NCBI GenBank assembly: GCA_934129885.1
Contig: CAKOWU010000003.1
Location: 97,029 to 161,028 of the forward strand
DNA length: 64,000 nt
Reading direction: 5' to 3'
Source of the DNA: an uncultured Bacilli bacterium
Lineage (GTDB): Bacteria > Bacillota_I > Bacilli_A > RF39 > UBA660
Positions 50,670-59,760 of this stretch are shown here, piece by piece. A program made the position numbers and the translations under genes. The notes under the pieces are model-generated. The model saw nothing but the letters and a program-made list of their open reading frames with translations. It did not search any database and was not told where the DNA came from. The number at the start of each line of letters is the position of its first letter. The first letter of the stretch is position 1.

Positions 50670-51044
50670 ATGAAAAATGCTTTTACCTTAATAGAATTAA
50701 TTGCTGTAATTGCTCTGCTTGCAATCATAGTACTCGCAGTTACTCCTGCTGTTACAAATACCCTAAATACATCTAAAGAGAAACTAAATAAAACACAAAT
50801 AAATCAGTTAGAGAGTGCCGCTAGAAATTGGGGAATAGCAAACGCCAAAATAGGGGGAGACGGCACCGCAACGCCAAATTTTGTAACAGTAGATGAACTT
50901 CAAAAATCAGGTTACCTAGAAGACGATACCGTCAAAGATCTAACGGATAGAAGCGATCTATCAAAAACAAGTAAAATATGTATTACTTATAAAGATAATC
51001 AGTTTGTATATACTTATAAAGGAGAGAAAAAATGTGAAAAATAA
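50670..51044 (+). CDS. Prepilin-like protein
   Basis: Signal MKNA/FTLIELIAVIALLAIIVLAVTP at the very N-terminus with Glu5; the residue before the cut is alanine. The mature globular part of about 85 residues includes AARNWGIANAK and ends with a cysteine pair split between KICITY and KKCEK. It starts one base after trxA without its own strong ribosome site, so it is probably coupled. It overlaps the next prepilin by 11 bases. Confidence 0.88.
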   Translation: MKNAFTLIELIAVIALLAIIVLAVTPAVTNTLNTSKEKLNKTQINQLESAARNWGIANAKIGGDGTATPNFVTVDELQKSGYLEDDTVKDLTDRSDLSKTSKICITYKDNQFVYTYKGEKKCEK

Positions 51045-51534
51045 AGGCTTTACCCTAATAGAATTACTTGCTGTGATTATTTTGCTTGCTTTAATAACTG
51101 GTATGATTTCTTATACCGCAAATAGAGTAATAGATAGTTCTAAAAAGTCTCTCTACTGTACGCAGGTTAGTAATGCCCTAAAAACTGCTAAAACTTGGAG
51201 TACAGATAACCATAGCGAACTTCCGGAAAATGCCGAAGCTCCCGCTATTACTCTTTGTCTAGGAACTTATAGTGATGCTGATTTAACAAAATTAAATGAT
51301 GATGCTAAAAATAAAATAATGTTATGTAAAAATGCAGACAAAACAGATGGTGTGTATAATATACTAGAAAAAAAATATTTGGATGACAAAGACATCGCTA
51401 ATCCCGAAACTAAAAAAAATCTAGAAGGTACCATTGAAATTACTTATAATGAAAACACAAATCAGTATAATTATAAATATGACTATGAAGCAGACGGCCA
51501 TGATGATAATTATTGTAATAATGTTGTGGAATAA
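51034..51534 (+). CDS. Prepilin-like protein
   Basis: GTG start at 51034 with AAAGGAGAG 6 bases before it; MKNKG/FTLIELLAVIILLALITGMISY is a standard prepilin signal. The globular domain of about 130 residues has four cysteines (YCTQ, LCLG, MLCKN, YCNN) that could form two disulfides. It forms a tandem with the preceding prepilin. No assembly ATPase, inner membrane protein or peptidase is near. Confidence 0.88.
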   Translation: MKNKGFTLIELLAVIILLALITGMISYTANRVIDSSKKSLYCTQVSNALKTAKTWSTDNHSELPENAEAPAITLCLGTYSDADLTKLNDDAKNKIMLCKNADKTDGVYNILEKKYLDDKDIANPETKKNLEGTIEITYNENTNQYNYKYDYEADGHDDNYCNNVVE

Positions 51535-51551
51535 CATTCACTTTACACATT

Positions 51552-51579
51552 TAGTTGCAATCTAATTTTATAATAGTAT
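51552..51579 (+). promoter_or_regulatory. Promoter of 51600 gene
   Basis: TTGCAA, a 16-base spacer, TATAAT, about 20 bases before the ATG. Confidence 0.6.
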
Positions 51580-51599
51580 AATGAATATAGAGGTGGCTT

Positions 51600-52250
51600 A
51601 TGGCAAAAGAAATGACTAAAGAGCAGTTTGTCAAATACGTAAAAAATTTATATTCATTAGATGAAATTAACGAAGATATAACTTTTGATAGACTGGGCGA
51701 AATACTGCAATACTATTTAAAAACATATAAAGACGAATTTTTCAAAAATAATTTTGAATGTGTGTTATTACACAAATATTATAAAGACTTCCTAGAAGAG
51801 GTTATGCCGGTTATTGAAAATGTAAATACCCTTTACGAAAACGGTCCATCAAACTTCAATATAGATTTATATCAAAAGGCCACGCTTGCGAATAAGCTTA
51901 ATAAACAGATTATTGAAAGAGTGCTTATTACTTTAGATGATCGTGTCTATAATACTAGAGCATATGAAGAATTAATAAATCTAGCAAATATCAAGGATAA
52001 TAATATCTTTAAAAAAGATCTTCCTTATGAAGAAAAACGCGCAGCCCATGACTTACCACATCTAGATTATAGTAAAGCACATACAGATCCCATCAAGGTT
52101 TATTTTATCTCAAGGGAAAATGCCTTAAAGAAAGAGTTGCTTAAAACATGTCCAGAATCTGATATTGCCGATTTAGAAGATTTATTAAATTTAATATATG
52201 AATATAGTAGGTGTAAAGAGAATTCCGAAACAAAAGCTAAAACACTATAA
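51600..52250 (+). CDS. Unknown protein, paralogue of 36124-36765
   Basis: A 216-residue soluble helical protein with the same conserved core as its paralogue (LLHKYYKDFLEEVMPVIENV, NIDLYQKATLANKLNKQIIERVL, PHLDYSKAHTDPIKVYFIS, ENALKKELL). No domain recognised. It has an ATAGAGGTGGCTT ribosome site, its own promoter and a terminator, so it is monocistronic. Two divergent copies within 16 kb suggest a lineage-specific family. Confidence 0.75.
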   Translation: MAKEMTKEQFVKYVKNLYSLDEINEDITFDRLGEILQYYLKTYKDEFFKNNFECVLLHKYYKDFLEEVMPVIENVNTLYENGPSNFNIDLYQKATLANKLNKQIIERVLITLDDRVYNTRAYEELINLANIKDNNIFKKDLPYEEKRAAHDLPHLDYSKAHTDPIKVYFISRENALKKELLKTCPESDIADLEDLLNLIYEYSRCKENSETKAKTL

Positions 52251-52262
52251 AGTGTTTTTTTA
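52239..52262 (+). terminator. Terminator
   Basis: AAAACACT pairs with AGTGTTTT around ATAA, followed by T; the stop codon is inside. Confidence 0.85.
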
Positions 52263-52403
52263 GCATAATCACCATATATTATGAATTGATTTTAGTGTTA
52301 TCTTTTAGCGTTACTTAAGCATTTTACCTTTAATATAAAAGTCTATCATTACATATACTTACGCTTTCTCAAAAAGGTAAATTGATTTTTTTGAAAAAAC
52401 ATC

Positions 52404-52432
52404 TTGACATACGCATGTACGCAATATATAAT
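52404..52432 (+). promoter_or_regulatory. Promoter of yqeG-like gene
   Basis: TTGACA (52404-52409), a 17-base spacer, TATAAT (52427-52432): perfect consensus. Confidence 0.9.
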
Positions 52433-52455
52433 GAAGACAATTAAGGAGAGATGTT

Positions 52456-53034
52456 ATGCCCAAAAACTTTACAATGCTAAAAACTTTTATAAAAGTTATG
52501 TATGGAAAGGATACTAGTATCATTCCGAATACATATACTAAAGATATATATAGTATAGATTATAAAACACTAAAACAAAAGAAAATGACAAATTTAATCT
52601 TTGATATTGATAATACCATTTTAAAAGTTAACAGTGTAGAAATTTCACCAAAATTAAAAAAACTTTTTTCAAAAATAGATAAAGACTTTAATATATGCAT
52701 AGTGTCTAATAACAAAAAAGAAAGAGTATTGCCGGTCGCACAAATTCTAAATTGTAATTATATATTTGAGGCAAAAAAGCCTAATAAAGAAGCTTTTGAT
52801 AAGGCATTAAATATTCTAAAAGCAAAAAAGGAAAATACCGTTATGATAGGTGATCAAATGCTTTCCGATATTGTCGGCGCAAATAAATATGGAATTTACA
52901 CCATATTAGTAGATCCTTTAGAAAATAAATATGACATAAAAACCGGCACTAGTAGAGTACTTCAAAATATTATGATGAAAAAAATAAAATTTAAACAAGG
53001 TAATTATTATATAAATAAAGATACTAGGATATAA
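52456..53034 (+). CDS. yqeG: YqeG family HAD IIIA-type phosphatase
   Basis: Motif 1 FDIDNTI (residues 49-55), motif 2 IVSNN (about 85-89), motif 3 lysine in AKKPNKEAF, and motif 4 IGDQMLSDIVGAN (about 135-147) are all in place. The N-terminal region matches YqeG. 192 residues. AAGGAGAG precedes the ATG. B. subtilis yqeG stands before yqeH-aroE and related genes; that context is absent here. Confidence 0.9.
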   Translation: MPKNFTMLKTFIKVMYGKDTSIIPNTYTKDIYSIDYKTLKQKKMTNLIFDIDNTILKVNSVEISPKLKKLFSKIDKDFNICIVSNNKKERVLPVAQILNCNYIFEAKKPNKEAFDKALNILKAKKENTVMIGDQMLSDIVGANKYGIYTILVDPLENKYDIKTGTSRVLQNIMMKKIKFKQGNYYINKDTRI

Positions 53035-53055
53035 TAATAAGAAAGAGGTGATAAT

Positions 53056-54309
53056 GTGTATAAAAAATATGAACTAAATAATTGTAATTTATATCTAATA
53101 AAAATGAATAAATTTAAAACAATTTCTATGTCTGTTAATTTTAGAAGAGAAAATACTAAAGGTGATGAGGTATATCGCCACCTTTTAAAAGAAGTAATTC
53201 TTTTGGCTACAAATAAATATCACGATTTAGATAAATTAAGCATAGCTAGATTAGAAATATATGATCCACATGTCAGTGTCGGGGCTATTGCAAGCGGCAA
53301 GGAGAGGTGGATATATATTGAGAGTGTTTTTGCGAATGAAAAATACACTGAAAAAGGTATGAATGATAAAACCATAAAATTTATTTTGGATTATTTTTGG
53401 AATCCTTATATAGTAGATGGTGGTTTTGCACCTGATGTATTTAATATTTGTAAACATGAATATATAGAAGATTTAAAAAGTATAAAAAATAACCCAGATA
53501 GATATATCAAAGATAAAATCTGGGAAGAAATGGACATCATGCCTTTTGATGAAGGCAAAATTGAAGACTGTATCGCTTTAGCACAAAAAATAACTCCGCA
53601 AGATTTATATAATTACTACCGAAGTATTTTTGAAAAAGATGCGTTAGATATATTTATTGCTGGAGATTTTGACGAAGAAGAAATGTTAAATACCATTAAG
53701 CCATTAATAAAAGGTAATTTCAAAAAACATTATAAAAATAGATTAATAGAGCAAACTTCGCACCGTGATAAAATAAAAGAAATAATAGAAAAAGTTCCAA
53801 ATAAACAAAGTAAACTCGCAATTGGCTTAAAACAATATAACTTAACAGAATTTGAAAGAAAATATTCATCTTTAGCGTATATAAATCTTTTGGGTGGTGG
53901 TTGGAATTCAAAATTGAACAAAACTGTAAGAGAAAAAAATTCTATGTGCTATTACATATATGCCACTAGACAGATGACCTTTAATGTTGGCTTTATTTAT
54001 TCTGGAATTGCGGCTTCTAATTATGAAAAAGTACTTGATTTAATAAAAGAAGAAATGGAAAAAATAAAAAAAGGTCAAATAACAGAAGAAGAATTAAATG
54101 TCGTAAAAGATACATATACTAACGCTTTAATTAATATTGAAGATAACCAAATGGACGTTGTCGATAATATAATATCTGAAGTTTTCTCCGATACCGACGC
54201 TGTTCCGGACAGAATAAAAAATATGAGTAAAGTAACTATAGATGACATCAAAAATGTTGCTAAAAAAATAGAAATAGATACAATATACCTGTTAAAGGGG
54301 GAAGAGTAA
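53056..54309 (+). CDS. ymfF: M16 family peptidase-like protein (YmfF type, no zinc motif)
   Basis: A 417-residue protein of the insulinase fold with the middle and C-terminal pattern of M16 proteins (GLKQYNLTEFERKYSSLAYINLLGGGWNSKLNKTVREKNSMCYYIYA). The HxxEH zinc motif expected in its N-terminal half is missing, as in the inactive partner of M16B pairs. GTG 53056 has AGAGGTGATAAT before it. It is followed directly by an intact M16 peptidase; the pair probably acts as a heterodimer. Confidence 0.85.
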   Translation: MYKKYELNNCNLYLIKMNKFKTISMSVNFRRENTKGDEVYRHLLKEVILLATNKYHDLDKLSIARLEIYDPHVSVGAIASGKERWIYIESVFANEKYTEKGMNDKTIKFILDYFWNPYIVDGGFAPDVFNICKHEYIEDLKSIKNNPDRYIKDKIWEEMDIMPFDEGKIEDCIALAQKITPQDLYNYYRSIFEKDALDIFIAGDFDEEEMLNTIKPLIKGNFKKHYKNRLIEQTSHRDKIKEIIEKVPNKQSKLAIGLKQYNLTEFERKYSSLAYINLLGGGWNSKLNKTVREKNSMCYYIYATRQMTFNVGFIYSGIAASNYEKVLDLIKEEMEKIKKGQITEEELNVVKDTYTNALINIEDNQMDVVDNIISEVFSDTDAVPDRIKNMSKVTIDDIKNVAKKIEIDTIYLLKGEE

Positions 54310-55584
54310 ATGATTATAAAAGAACTTAAGAATATTGGCACCAAAATATATGAAGAAACTTTACCATGTGGATTAAAGATATATGTATGTCCATTAGAAA
54401 GGCACGAAGCTCATGCTAGAATAGTAACTAATTTTGGCGGTTCTAATCTAGAATTTAAACCCGCTGGTAGTGATAACTTTATTAAGGTTCCAGAGGGAAC
54501 TGCCCACTTTTTAGAACATAAAATGTTTGAACAAAAAGACGGCGTAGATATAATGGATATATTTCAAAAAAACGGTGCTATGAGTAATGCTTATACTAAT
54601 GCTTTTCATACAACATATTATTTCACTGCACCTAATCATTTTTATGAAAATCTAAATAATTTATTAAAATGTGTAACAGAGCCGTATTATACAGATGAAA
54701 ATGTTAAGAGTGAAGTTGGAATAATTGAACAAGAAATCAAGGCTGGATTAGACCATCCAGGAAATAAAGCATATCATACAACAATACATAATACATTTAA
54801 AAATTTACCATTTAGATACCCTGTCGCAGGTTCTACTAAAAGTATAAGGCAAATAAACACAAAAATACTTTATGATTGTTATAATACATTTTATCATCCT
54901 TCAAATATGCATTTAGTTATAACCGGTAATATTGACCCCGAAGAATGCATAAAATTTGTTAAGGACTTTTATCAAAAATTAAAGTTAGAAAAACATAAGC
55001 CTATTATAAACAAAGAATATAATGAATCTGACGAAGTTTATAAAGAAAAAGAAATAGTAAATAAAAACATTACTAATAAACTGATTGAAATCGCATATAA
55101 AGTAAATGTTTCTGATGTAGATATGTCTTTATATAAAATAAAATTATATATAAATATTTATTTAAGAATTAAATTTGGAAATATATCAAGGTTTAATAAA
55201 GAAACATTTCAAGATAAAAATGTATTAACTCCAGTAAGTTTTTACATTACCATAGTAAATGATAAATATTTTATGATTGATTTTGATACCGAAGTAATTA
55301 AAGAAAAAGATATTTTTGATAAAATTAATAATAACATTGCTTCAAAAGATATAAACGAAAGAGAATTTGAATTAATAAAGAAAAATTATTTAACAGAATT
55401 AATTTTATCTGCCGACAGTATATTTTCACTAGCGGAATTTATTGATACATCTTTAAAGCAATATAAAAAAATTCCGTATGATACACATCAAATTATTGCA
55501 TCATTAAACTATGATGAATTGAAAAGAGTAATAGATAAATTAGATTTTACGCACCACACCATGACGATCGTCCAAAAAGGTTGA
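54310..55584 (+). CDS. ymfH: M16 family zinc peptidase (YmfH type)
   Basis: The catalytic motif HFLEH (about residues 64-68, in GTAHFLEHKMF) with the downstream glutamate in IIEQEIKAGLDHPGNKAY. 424 residues. It starts right at the stop of the partner gene, 9 bases after GGGGAAGAG. Likely cytoplasmic; the pair resembles YmfF/YmfH of Bacillus, whose substrate is uncertain. Confidence 0.9.
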   Translation: MIIKELKNIGTKIYEETLPCGLKIYVCPLERHEAHARIVTNFGGSNLEFKPAGSDNFIKVPEGTAHFLEHKMFEQKDGVDIMDIFQKNGAMSNAYTNAFHTTYYFTAPNHFYENLNNLLKCVTEPYYTDENVKSEVGIIEQEIKAGLDHPGNKAYHTTIHNTFKNLPFRYPVAGSTKSIRQINTKILYDCYNTFYHPSNMHLVITGNIDPEECIKFVKDFYQKLKLEKHKPIINKEYNESDEVYKEKEIVNKNITNKLIEIAYKVNVSDVDMSLYKIKLYINIYLRIKFGNISRFNKETFQDKNVLTPVSFYITIVNDKYFMIDFDTEVIKEKDIFDKINNNIASKDINEREFELIKKNYLTELILSADSIFSLAEFIDTSLKQYKKIPYDTHQIIASLNYDELKRVIDKLDFTHHTMTIVQKG

Positions 55585-55630
55585 TTTTTCTTCAAAAATG
55601 TGGTAAATTAGTAGGGCTAGGAGGAATTAT

Positions 55631-55849
55631 ATGTACGTTTTATTAATAATAATTTCAATACTATTAATCGCTTTAGTTATATTACAAAGCAATAAATCTG
55701 CTGCTGCCAGCAGTAGCGTAATGGGTGGAAATGATGAACTTTTCTCAAATAGAAAAGAAAGAGGTAGCGAACTCTTTATCACTCGCTTAACTGCTGTTTT
55801 AGGTGCGGTATTTATGATAATTTGTGTAGTTATGGAATATATTAAATAA
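55631..55849 (+). CDS. secG: Preprotein translocase subunit SecG
   Basis: A 72-residue protein with two hydrophobic helices (residues 2-18 and about 50-70) and the family segment ILQSNKSAAASSSVMGG. It is part of the SecYEG channel. TAGGAGGAATT precedes the ATG. The usual neighbours rnr and smpB are not here. Confidence 0.88.
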   Translation: MYVLLIIISILLIALVILQSNKSAAASSSVMGGNDELFSNRKERGSELFITRLTAVLGAVFMIICVVMEYIK

Positions 55850-55872
55850 TGGCTATCGCTGTTATTTTTTTT
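55841..55872 (+). terminator. Terminator of secG
   Basis: AATAATGGC pairs with GCTGTTATT (two G-T pairs) followed by eight T. Confidence 0.7.
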
Positions 55873-55896
55873 CGCCATTTGAAAGGATGATATTAT

Positions 55897-56340
55897 ATGA
55901 AAAATAAAGAATTAAAAAGAATAGAATATATATATGTTTATATAAAAAATCAAATCATGTTATGTGAAACAAAACAGGCAAGTACTAAAGAGACTGCCGA
56001 AAATATTAAATTATTATTAAACAAACTTAAAGCTCTCCTAGAAGAATACAATTCTAAAGCAGAACGTGGTGAACTTCCTTTTGTAAGTGATGCTTTAATA
56101 GAATGTTACAAAAGCGCGATTAACTTTGATAACGATAAAGTTTTTGTTACTGAAGAAGATGAAAATAATTTCTTAAATCAAATTAGAGGAACGATAGATG
56201 CTTTAGAAAACGAAAAAATGAATGTTTTAACAGCATACATCTTACTATTCATAATATATAATAACAATACTACCTCTATAAATGAAAACATTCAAAATAA
56301 AGAAAAAGCCAAAACGATAGGTGCTTTATCACTTGCGTAG
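55897..56340 (+). CDS. Helical protein of unknown function
   Basis: A 147-residue hydrophilic protein, probably all helical, with one moderately hydrophobic segment near residues 108-122 (VLTAYILLFIIYNN). I do not recognise it. AAGGATGATATT precedes the ATG. It lies alone between secG and fhs. Confidence 0.65.
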   Translation: MKNKELKRIEYIYVYIKNQIMLCETKQASTKETAENIKLLLNKLKALLEEYNSKAERGELPFVSDALIECYKSAINFDNDKVFVTEEDENNFLNQIRGTIDALENEKMNVLTAYILLFIIYNNNTTSINENIQNKEKAKTIGALSLA

Positions 56341-56399
56341 TGGTTTTTTCGTTCTTTTTTTAAAATTAATATGCTATACTATAAATAGAGGTGATAATA

Positions 56400-57983
56400 G
56401 TGACTGACATTGAAATCGCAAGAAATGCTAAAAAACAAAATATATATGATATTGCTAAGAAGTTATATTTAAATGAAAAGGATTTAATCTGTTATGGCAC
56501 AGATAAAGCCAAAATAATTGCTAAACCAAAAAAAAGCCAAGGTAAACTTATTTTAGTTACCGCAATTAACCCAACTCCGTTTGGAGAAGGTAAAACAACC
56601 GTTAGCATAGGCCTTGCAGATGCCTTAAATGTCCTTGGTAAAAAAGCTCTCGTGTGCTTAAGAGAACCATCAATGGGTCCTGTATTCGGTATAAAAGGTG
56701 GGGCGACTGGTGGTGGTTACTCACAGGTAATTCCTATGGAAGATATCAATTTGCATTTTACCGGAGACTTCCATGCTATCGCGGCTGCAAATAATCTTCT
56801 TTCTGCGGCTATATATAACCATATATATCAAGGCAACGAATTAGATATTCAAAAAATAACGTTTAATAGATGTCTAGATGTTAATGATAGAGCCTTAAGA
56901 GAAGTTAAAATAGGTGAGTATACCGAGAAATTTGATATAACTGCGGCTTCTGAAATGATGACGATTTTCACTCTTGCTAAATCAGTAGAAGACTTAAAAC
57001 AAAAAATTGAAAACATTATAATTGGTTATAACAGTAAAAATAAGCCTGTATTTGCTAAAGAACTAAACATTGCTGGTTCACTAGTGGTATTACTTAAAGA
57101 CGCAATGTATCCTAATTTAGTTCAAACTTTAGAAGGAACGCCAGCCATTATACACGGAGGTCCTTTTGCAAATATTGCCCACGGTTGTAATAGTGTAATT
57201 GCCACCAAACTTTCTTTATCTTTCGCAGACTACACCGTTACTGAGGCTGGTTTCGGATCAGATTTAGGAGCTGAAAAGTTTCTTGATATAAAATGTAAAA
57301 ATAATAATATATCACCAGATGCTATAGTCCTAGTTGCTACCATTAAAGCTTTAAAATATAATGGTGATAATAGCCTTACAAAAGGAATTGTAAATCTAAA
57401 GGCTCATATAGAAAACCTAAAACAATATAACATCCCACTGATAGTGTGCTTAAATAAATATGAAACCGATACCGAAGAAGAAGTGCAAGAGGTAAAAAAA
57501 TATTGCGAAAAATTAAATGTTGATATAGAAACATCTACCGCATATTCTTTAGGAGGTGAAGGGGCCTTAGACTTAGCAAGTAAAGTACTAAAACTTACCC
57601 AAACGTCTTCGAACTTCATGCCACTATATAAAGATACAGATACTATTAAAGAAAAAATATCTGCTATCGCAGTAAAAATATATCATGCTAGTAATATTGA
57701 ATATACTAAAGAGGCTTTAGAAAAAATTAAGCATTTAGAAACTTTAAGCCTAGATAAAAAACCGGTATGTATTGCCAAAACGCAGTATTCACTTTCAGAT
57801 AATTCTAAATTATTAGGATATCCTACTGGTCACACACTTCATGTAAAAGATATAAAATTATATAATGGTGCTGGAATAATAACCGTTTTAACTGGTAATA
57901 TAATGACTATGCCAGGACTACCGAAAAGACCAAATTATGAAAAAATAAACATTGTAAATGACGAAATAGAAGGGTTGTCATAA
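56400..57983 (+). CDS. fhs: Formate--tetrahydrofolate ligase
   Basis: Makes 10-formyl-tetrahydrofolate from formate, ATP and THF, feeding purine and one-carbon pathways. ATP loop TPFGEGKTTVSIGL near residue 60, GGATGGGYSQVIPMEDINLHFTGD, EAGFGSDLGAEKF and the C-terminal TMPGLPKRPNYE are diagnostic. About 527 residues. GTG 56400 is chosen because GAGGTGAT lies 5 bases before; an upstream GTG at 56391 overlaps that site. Confidence 0.95.
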   Translation: MTDIEIARNAKKQNIYDIAKKLYLNEKDLICYGTDKAKIIAKPKKSQGKLILVTAINPTPFGEGKTTVSIGLADALNVLGKKALVCLREPSMGPVFGIKGGATGGGYSQVIPMEDINLHFTGDFHAIAAANNLLSAAIYNHIYQGNELDIQKITFNRCLDVNDRALREVKIGEYTEKFDITAASEMMTIFTLAKSVEDLKQKIENIIIGYNSKNKPVFAKELNIAGSLVVLLKDAMYPNLVQTLEGTPAIIHGGPFANIAHGCNSVIATKLSLSFADYTVTEAGFGSDLGAEKFLDIKCKNNNISPDAIVLVATIKALKYNGDNSLTKGIVNLKAHIENLKQYNIPLIVCLNKYETDTEEEVQEVKKYCEKLNVDIETSTAYSLGGEGALDLASKVLKLTQTSSNFMPLYKDTDTIKEKISAIAVKIYHASNIEYTKEALEKIKHLETLSLDKKPVCIAKTQYSLSDNSKLLGYPTGHTLHVKDIKLYNGAGIITVLTGNIMTMPGLPKRPNYEKINIVNDEIEGLS

Positions 57984-58014
57984 AAACCAAATAAAAAAGC
58001 AAGGAGTAAAAAAT

Positions 58015-58863
58015 ATGTTTAAAGGAAAACCGTTCGTAAAATGGGCTGGAGGAAAAAGACAAATACTAGATAAACTAACCAAATATGTCCCAGATGAATT
58101 TGACACATACTATGAACCTTTTATTGGTGGTGGGGCATTACTATTTGAACTTTCTCCTAAAAAAGCCGTTATAAATGACTCAAATAAAGAATTAATGAAC
58201 GTTTATAGCTGTTTATGCGACGAAACAAAATTCAAAAAAATGTGTGCCGTATTAAACCATTATGAAACAGAACATTCAGAAGAATTTTATTACGAAATAA
58301 GAAACAAAGATCGTAATAAAGCCAGTTATAATAGATTGTCAGATTATACCAAAGCTGCTCGTACAATTTATCTTAACAAAGCATGCTTTAATGGCCTATA
58401 TAGAGTTAATAGTAAAAACGAATTTAATGTTCCTTTTGGTAAAAAGGCAAAAGTTAATACTTATGACGGCAATAATCTTATCACTGTAAGCAATTATCTA
58501 ACCATGAATGACGTAAAAATATTATGTACCGACTTTGAAAAAGCCACAGAAACGGCTAAAAAAGGAGATTTCATATACTTTGATCCACCTTATGATTCAG
58601 ATACTAGTACATTTAATAGTTATACCGAAGAAGGATTTGGCAAAGAAGAGCAAAAAAGATTAGCGGATCTTTTCAAAAAACTAGACAAAAAAGGCGTGTA
58701 TTTAATGCTTTCAAACCATAATACCACGCTTGTAAATGAAATGTATAAAGGTTATAACTTTCATATTATAGAGGCTAAACGAAATATTAATTCTAATGGT
58801 AAAAAACGCGGTAAAGTAGAAGAAGTAATCATAACTAATTATGAAAATAATAGAGATTTTTAA
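58015..58863 (+). CDS. dam: Dam family DNA adenine methyltransferase
   Basis: Alpha-class N6-adenine methyltransferase: motif X/I FVKWAGGKRQ at the N-terminus and FIGGGALLFEL, then motif IV DPPYDSDT near residue 195. This is the pattern of Dam/DpnM enzymes that methylate GATC. 282 residues. No restriction enzyme gene adjoins, so it looks solitary. AAGGAGTAAAAAAT precedes the ATG. Confidence 0.9.
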   Translation: MFKGKPFVKWAGGKRQILDKLTKYVPDEFDTYYEPFIGGGALLFELSPKKAVINDSNKELMNVYSCLCDETKFKKMCAVLNHYETEHSEEFYYEIRNKDRNKASYNRLSDYTKAARTIYLNKACFNGLYRVNSKNEFNVPFGKKAKVNTYDGNNLITVSNYLTMNDVKILCTDFEKATETAKKGDFIYFDPPYDSDTSTFNSYTEEGFGKEEQKRLADLFKKLDKKGVYLMLSNHNTTLVNEMYKGYNFHIIEAKRNINSNGKKRGKVEEVIITNYENNRDF

Positions 58864-58914
58864 AAATAAAACAAATCGTCTGTGTATATAACATATTCAT
58901 AAATAAATATCCCT

Positions 58915-58923
58915 CATATGATA
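58915..58923 (+). promoter_or_regulatory. Sigma-K-like -10 element before cotD
   Basis: CATATGATA fits CATANNNTA, 23 bases before the cotD ATG. No convincing -35 at the right spacing, so low confidence. Confidence 0.3.
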
Positions 58924-58945
58924 AATGTAGATAGGGGGAAATATA

Positions 58946-59206
58946 ATGTTTAAAAAATGTTGCATGAATAGAATGCCGGTAAATAACTGCTGTAATGTTC
59001 CAGTAATTGAGCCAGTAATAAATAAATGTGTAGAAAGAGAATTTTGCCACGAGGTAAAACACGTATGCCCAATACATACTCACGTAGTAAATCGTCATAT
59101 ATATAACCACACATATACACCAGAATATTCATGTTCAGAAGAAAATCAAGTAGTAAATAACGATCCGGGATGTTGTGCTGGTTTTGCAAATCAAAATTTC
59201 AACTAA
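58946..59206 (+). CDS. cotD: CotD-like spore coat protein
   Basis: An 86-residue protein rich in Cys (11), His and Asn. The central part CHEVKHVCPIHTHVVNRHIY and the following NHTYTPEYSC follow the CotD inner-coat pattern (HxxPxHTxxVNHxxxxH), and the tail PGCCAGF matches the CC-containing ending of CotD. It is probably laid down on the spore surface under sigma-K/GerE control. TAGGGGGAAA is the ribosome site. Confidence 0.72.
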   Translation: MFKKCCMNRMPVNNCCNVPVIEPVINKCVEREFCHEVKHVCPIHTHVVNRHIYNHTYTPEYSCSEENQVVNNDPGCCAGFANQNFN

Positions 59207-59234
59207 AAAAGCGAAGAAGAACTCTTCGCTTTTT
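59206..59234. terminator. Bidirectional terminator between cotD and HIT genes
   Basis: AAAAAGCGAAGA pairs perfectly with TCTTCGCTTTTT. Confidence 0.92.
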
Positions 59235-59598
59235 AACACATAATTTGATTATAAACATCTTCAGCGTTCATAATCTCATCATTAGAACTATATACAGGAA
59301 GTAAGTGTAAATGAAAATGCTTAACCTCTTCTGCAATTCCGTTATTCTGCATTAAAGTAAGTCCTTTACAGTGTAATTTTTCTCTAAAAATAGGCTCCAT
59401 TTTTCTAGCAACTTCCATAATGTGCAATAAAGTATCATTAGGAACATCAAATAAATCCGTAAAATGCTTTTTAGGAACTACTAAAGCATGTCCATTAGCC
59501 TTCGGATTAACATCTAAAAATACTTTTACAACATCATCTTCATAAATAGTAAAAGAAGGTATATCTCCATTTATAATTTTACAAAATATACAATTCAT
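59233..59598 (-). CDS. HIT family nucleotide hydrolase (HinT-like)
   Basis: The histidine triad HFHLHLLP (H-x-H-x-H-x-x) is near residue 99. The N-terminal CIFCKIINGDIPS gives two of the zinc-type cysteines seen in Firmicute HIT proteins. HinT-like enzymes hydrolyse AMP-lysine and related phosphoramidates. About 121 residues. ATG 59598 is chosen over 59613 because GGGTGAT lies in between. Confidence 0.92.
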   Translation of the reverse strand: MNCIFCKIINGDIPSFTIYEDDVVKVFLDVNPKANGHALVVPKKHFTDLFDVPNDTLLHIMEVARKMEPIFREKLHCKGLTLMQNNGIAEEVKHFHLHLLPVYSSNDEIMNAEDVYNQIMC

Positions 59599-59613
59599 TA
59601 TTCTATCACCCAA

Positions 59614-59760
59614 AGTAATATTACCATAAAAAATAAAAAGAGTAAATACTCTTATTAAACGTGAATATCTGCGATATATTCACTATTATATTGTGTTTTT
59701 TTAAAAAATTATATTCAAAAAACTTTTAAAAAATGATAAAATGTTAAAGAAGGTGATTGG
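59614..59760. promoter_or_regulatory. Divergent regulatory region with hairpins before sufC
   Basis: Between the divergent HIT and suf genes lie AAGAGTA-AA-TACTCTT (perfect palindrome near 59638) and GTGAATAT/ATATTCAC (near 59661-59684). Either could be an operator or a terminator-type hairpin. AAGAAGGTGATTGG before sufC is the ribosome site. Confidence 0.4.
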
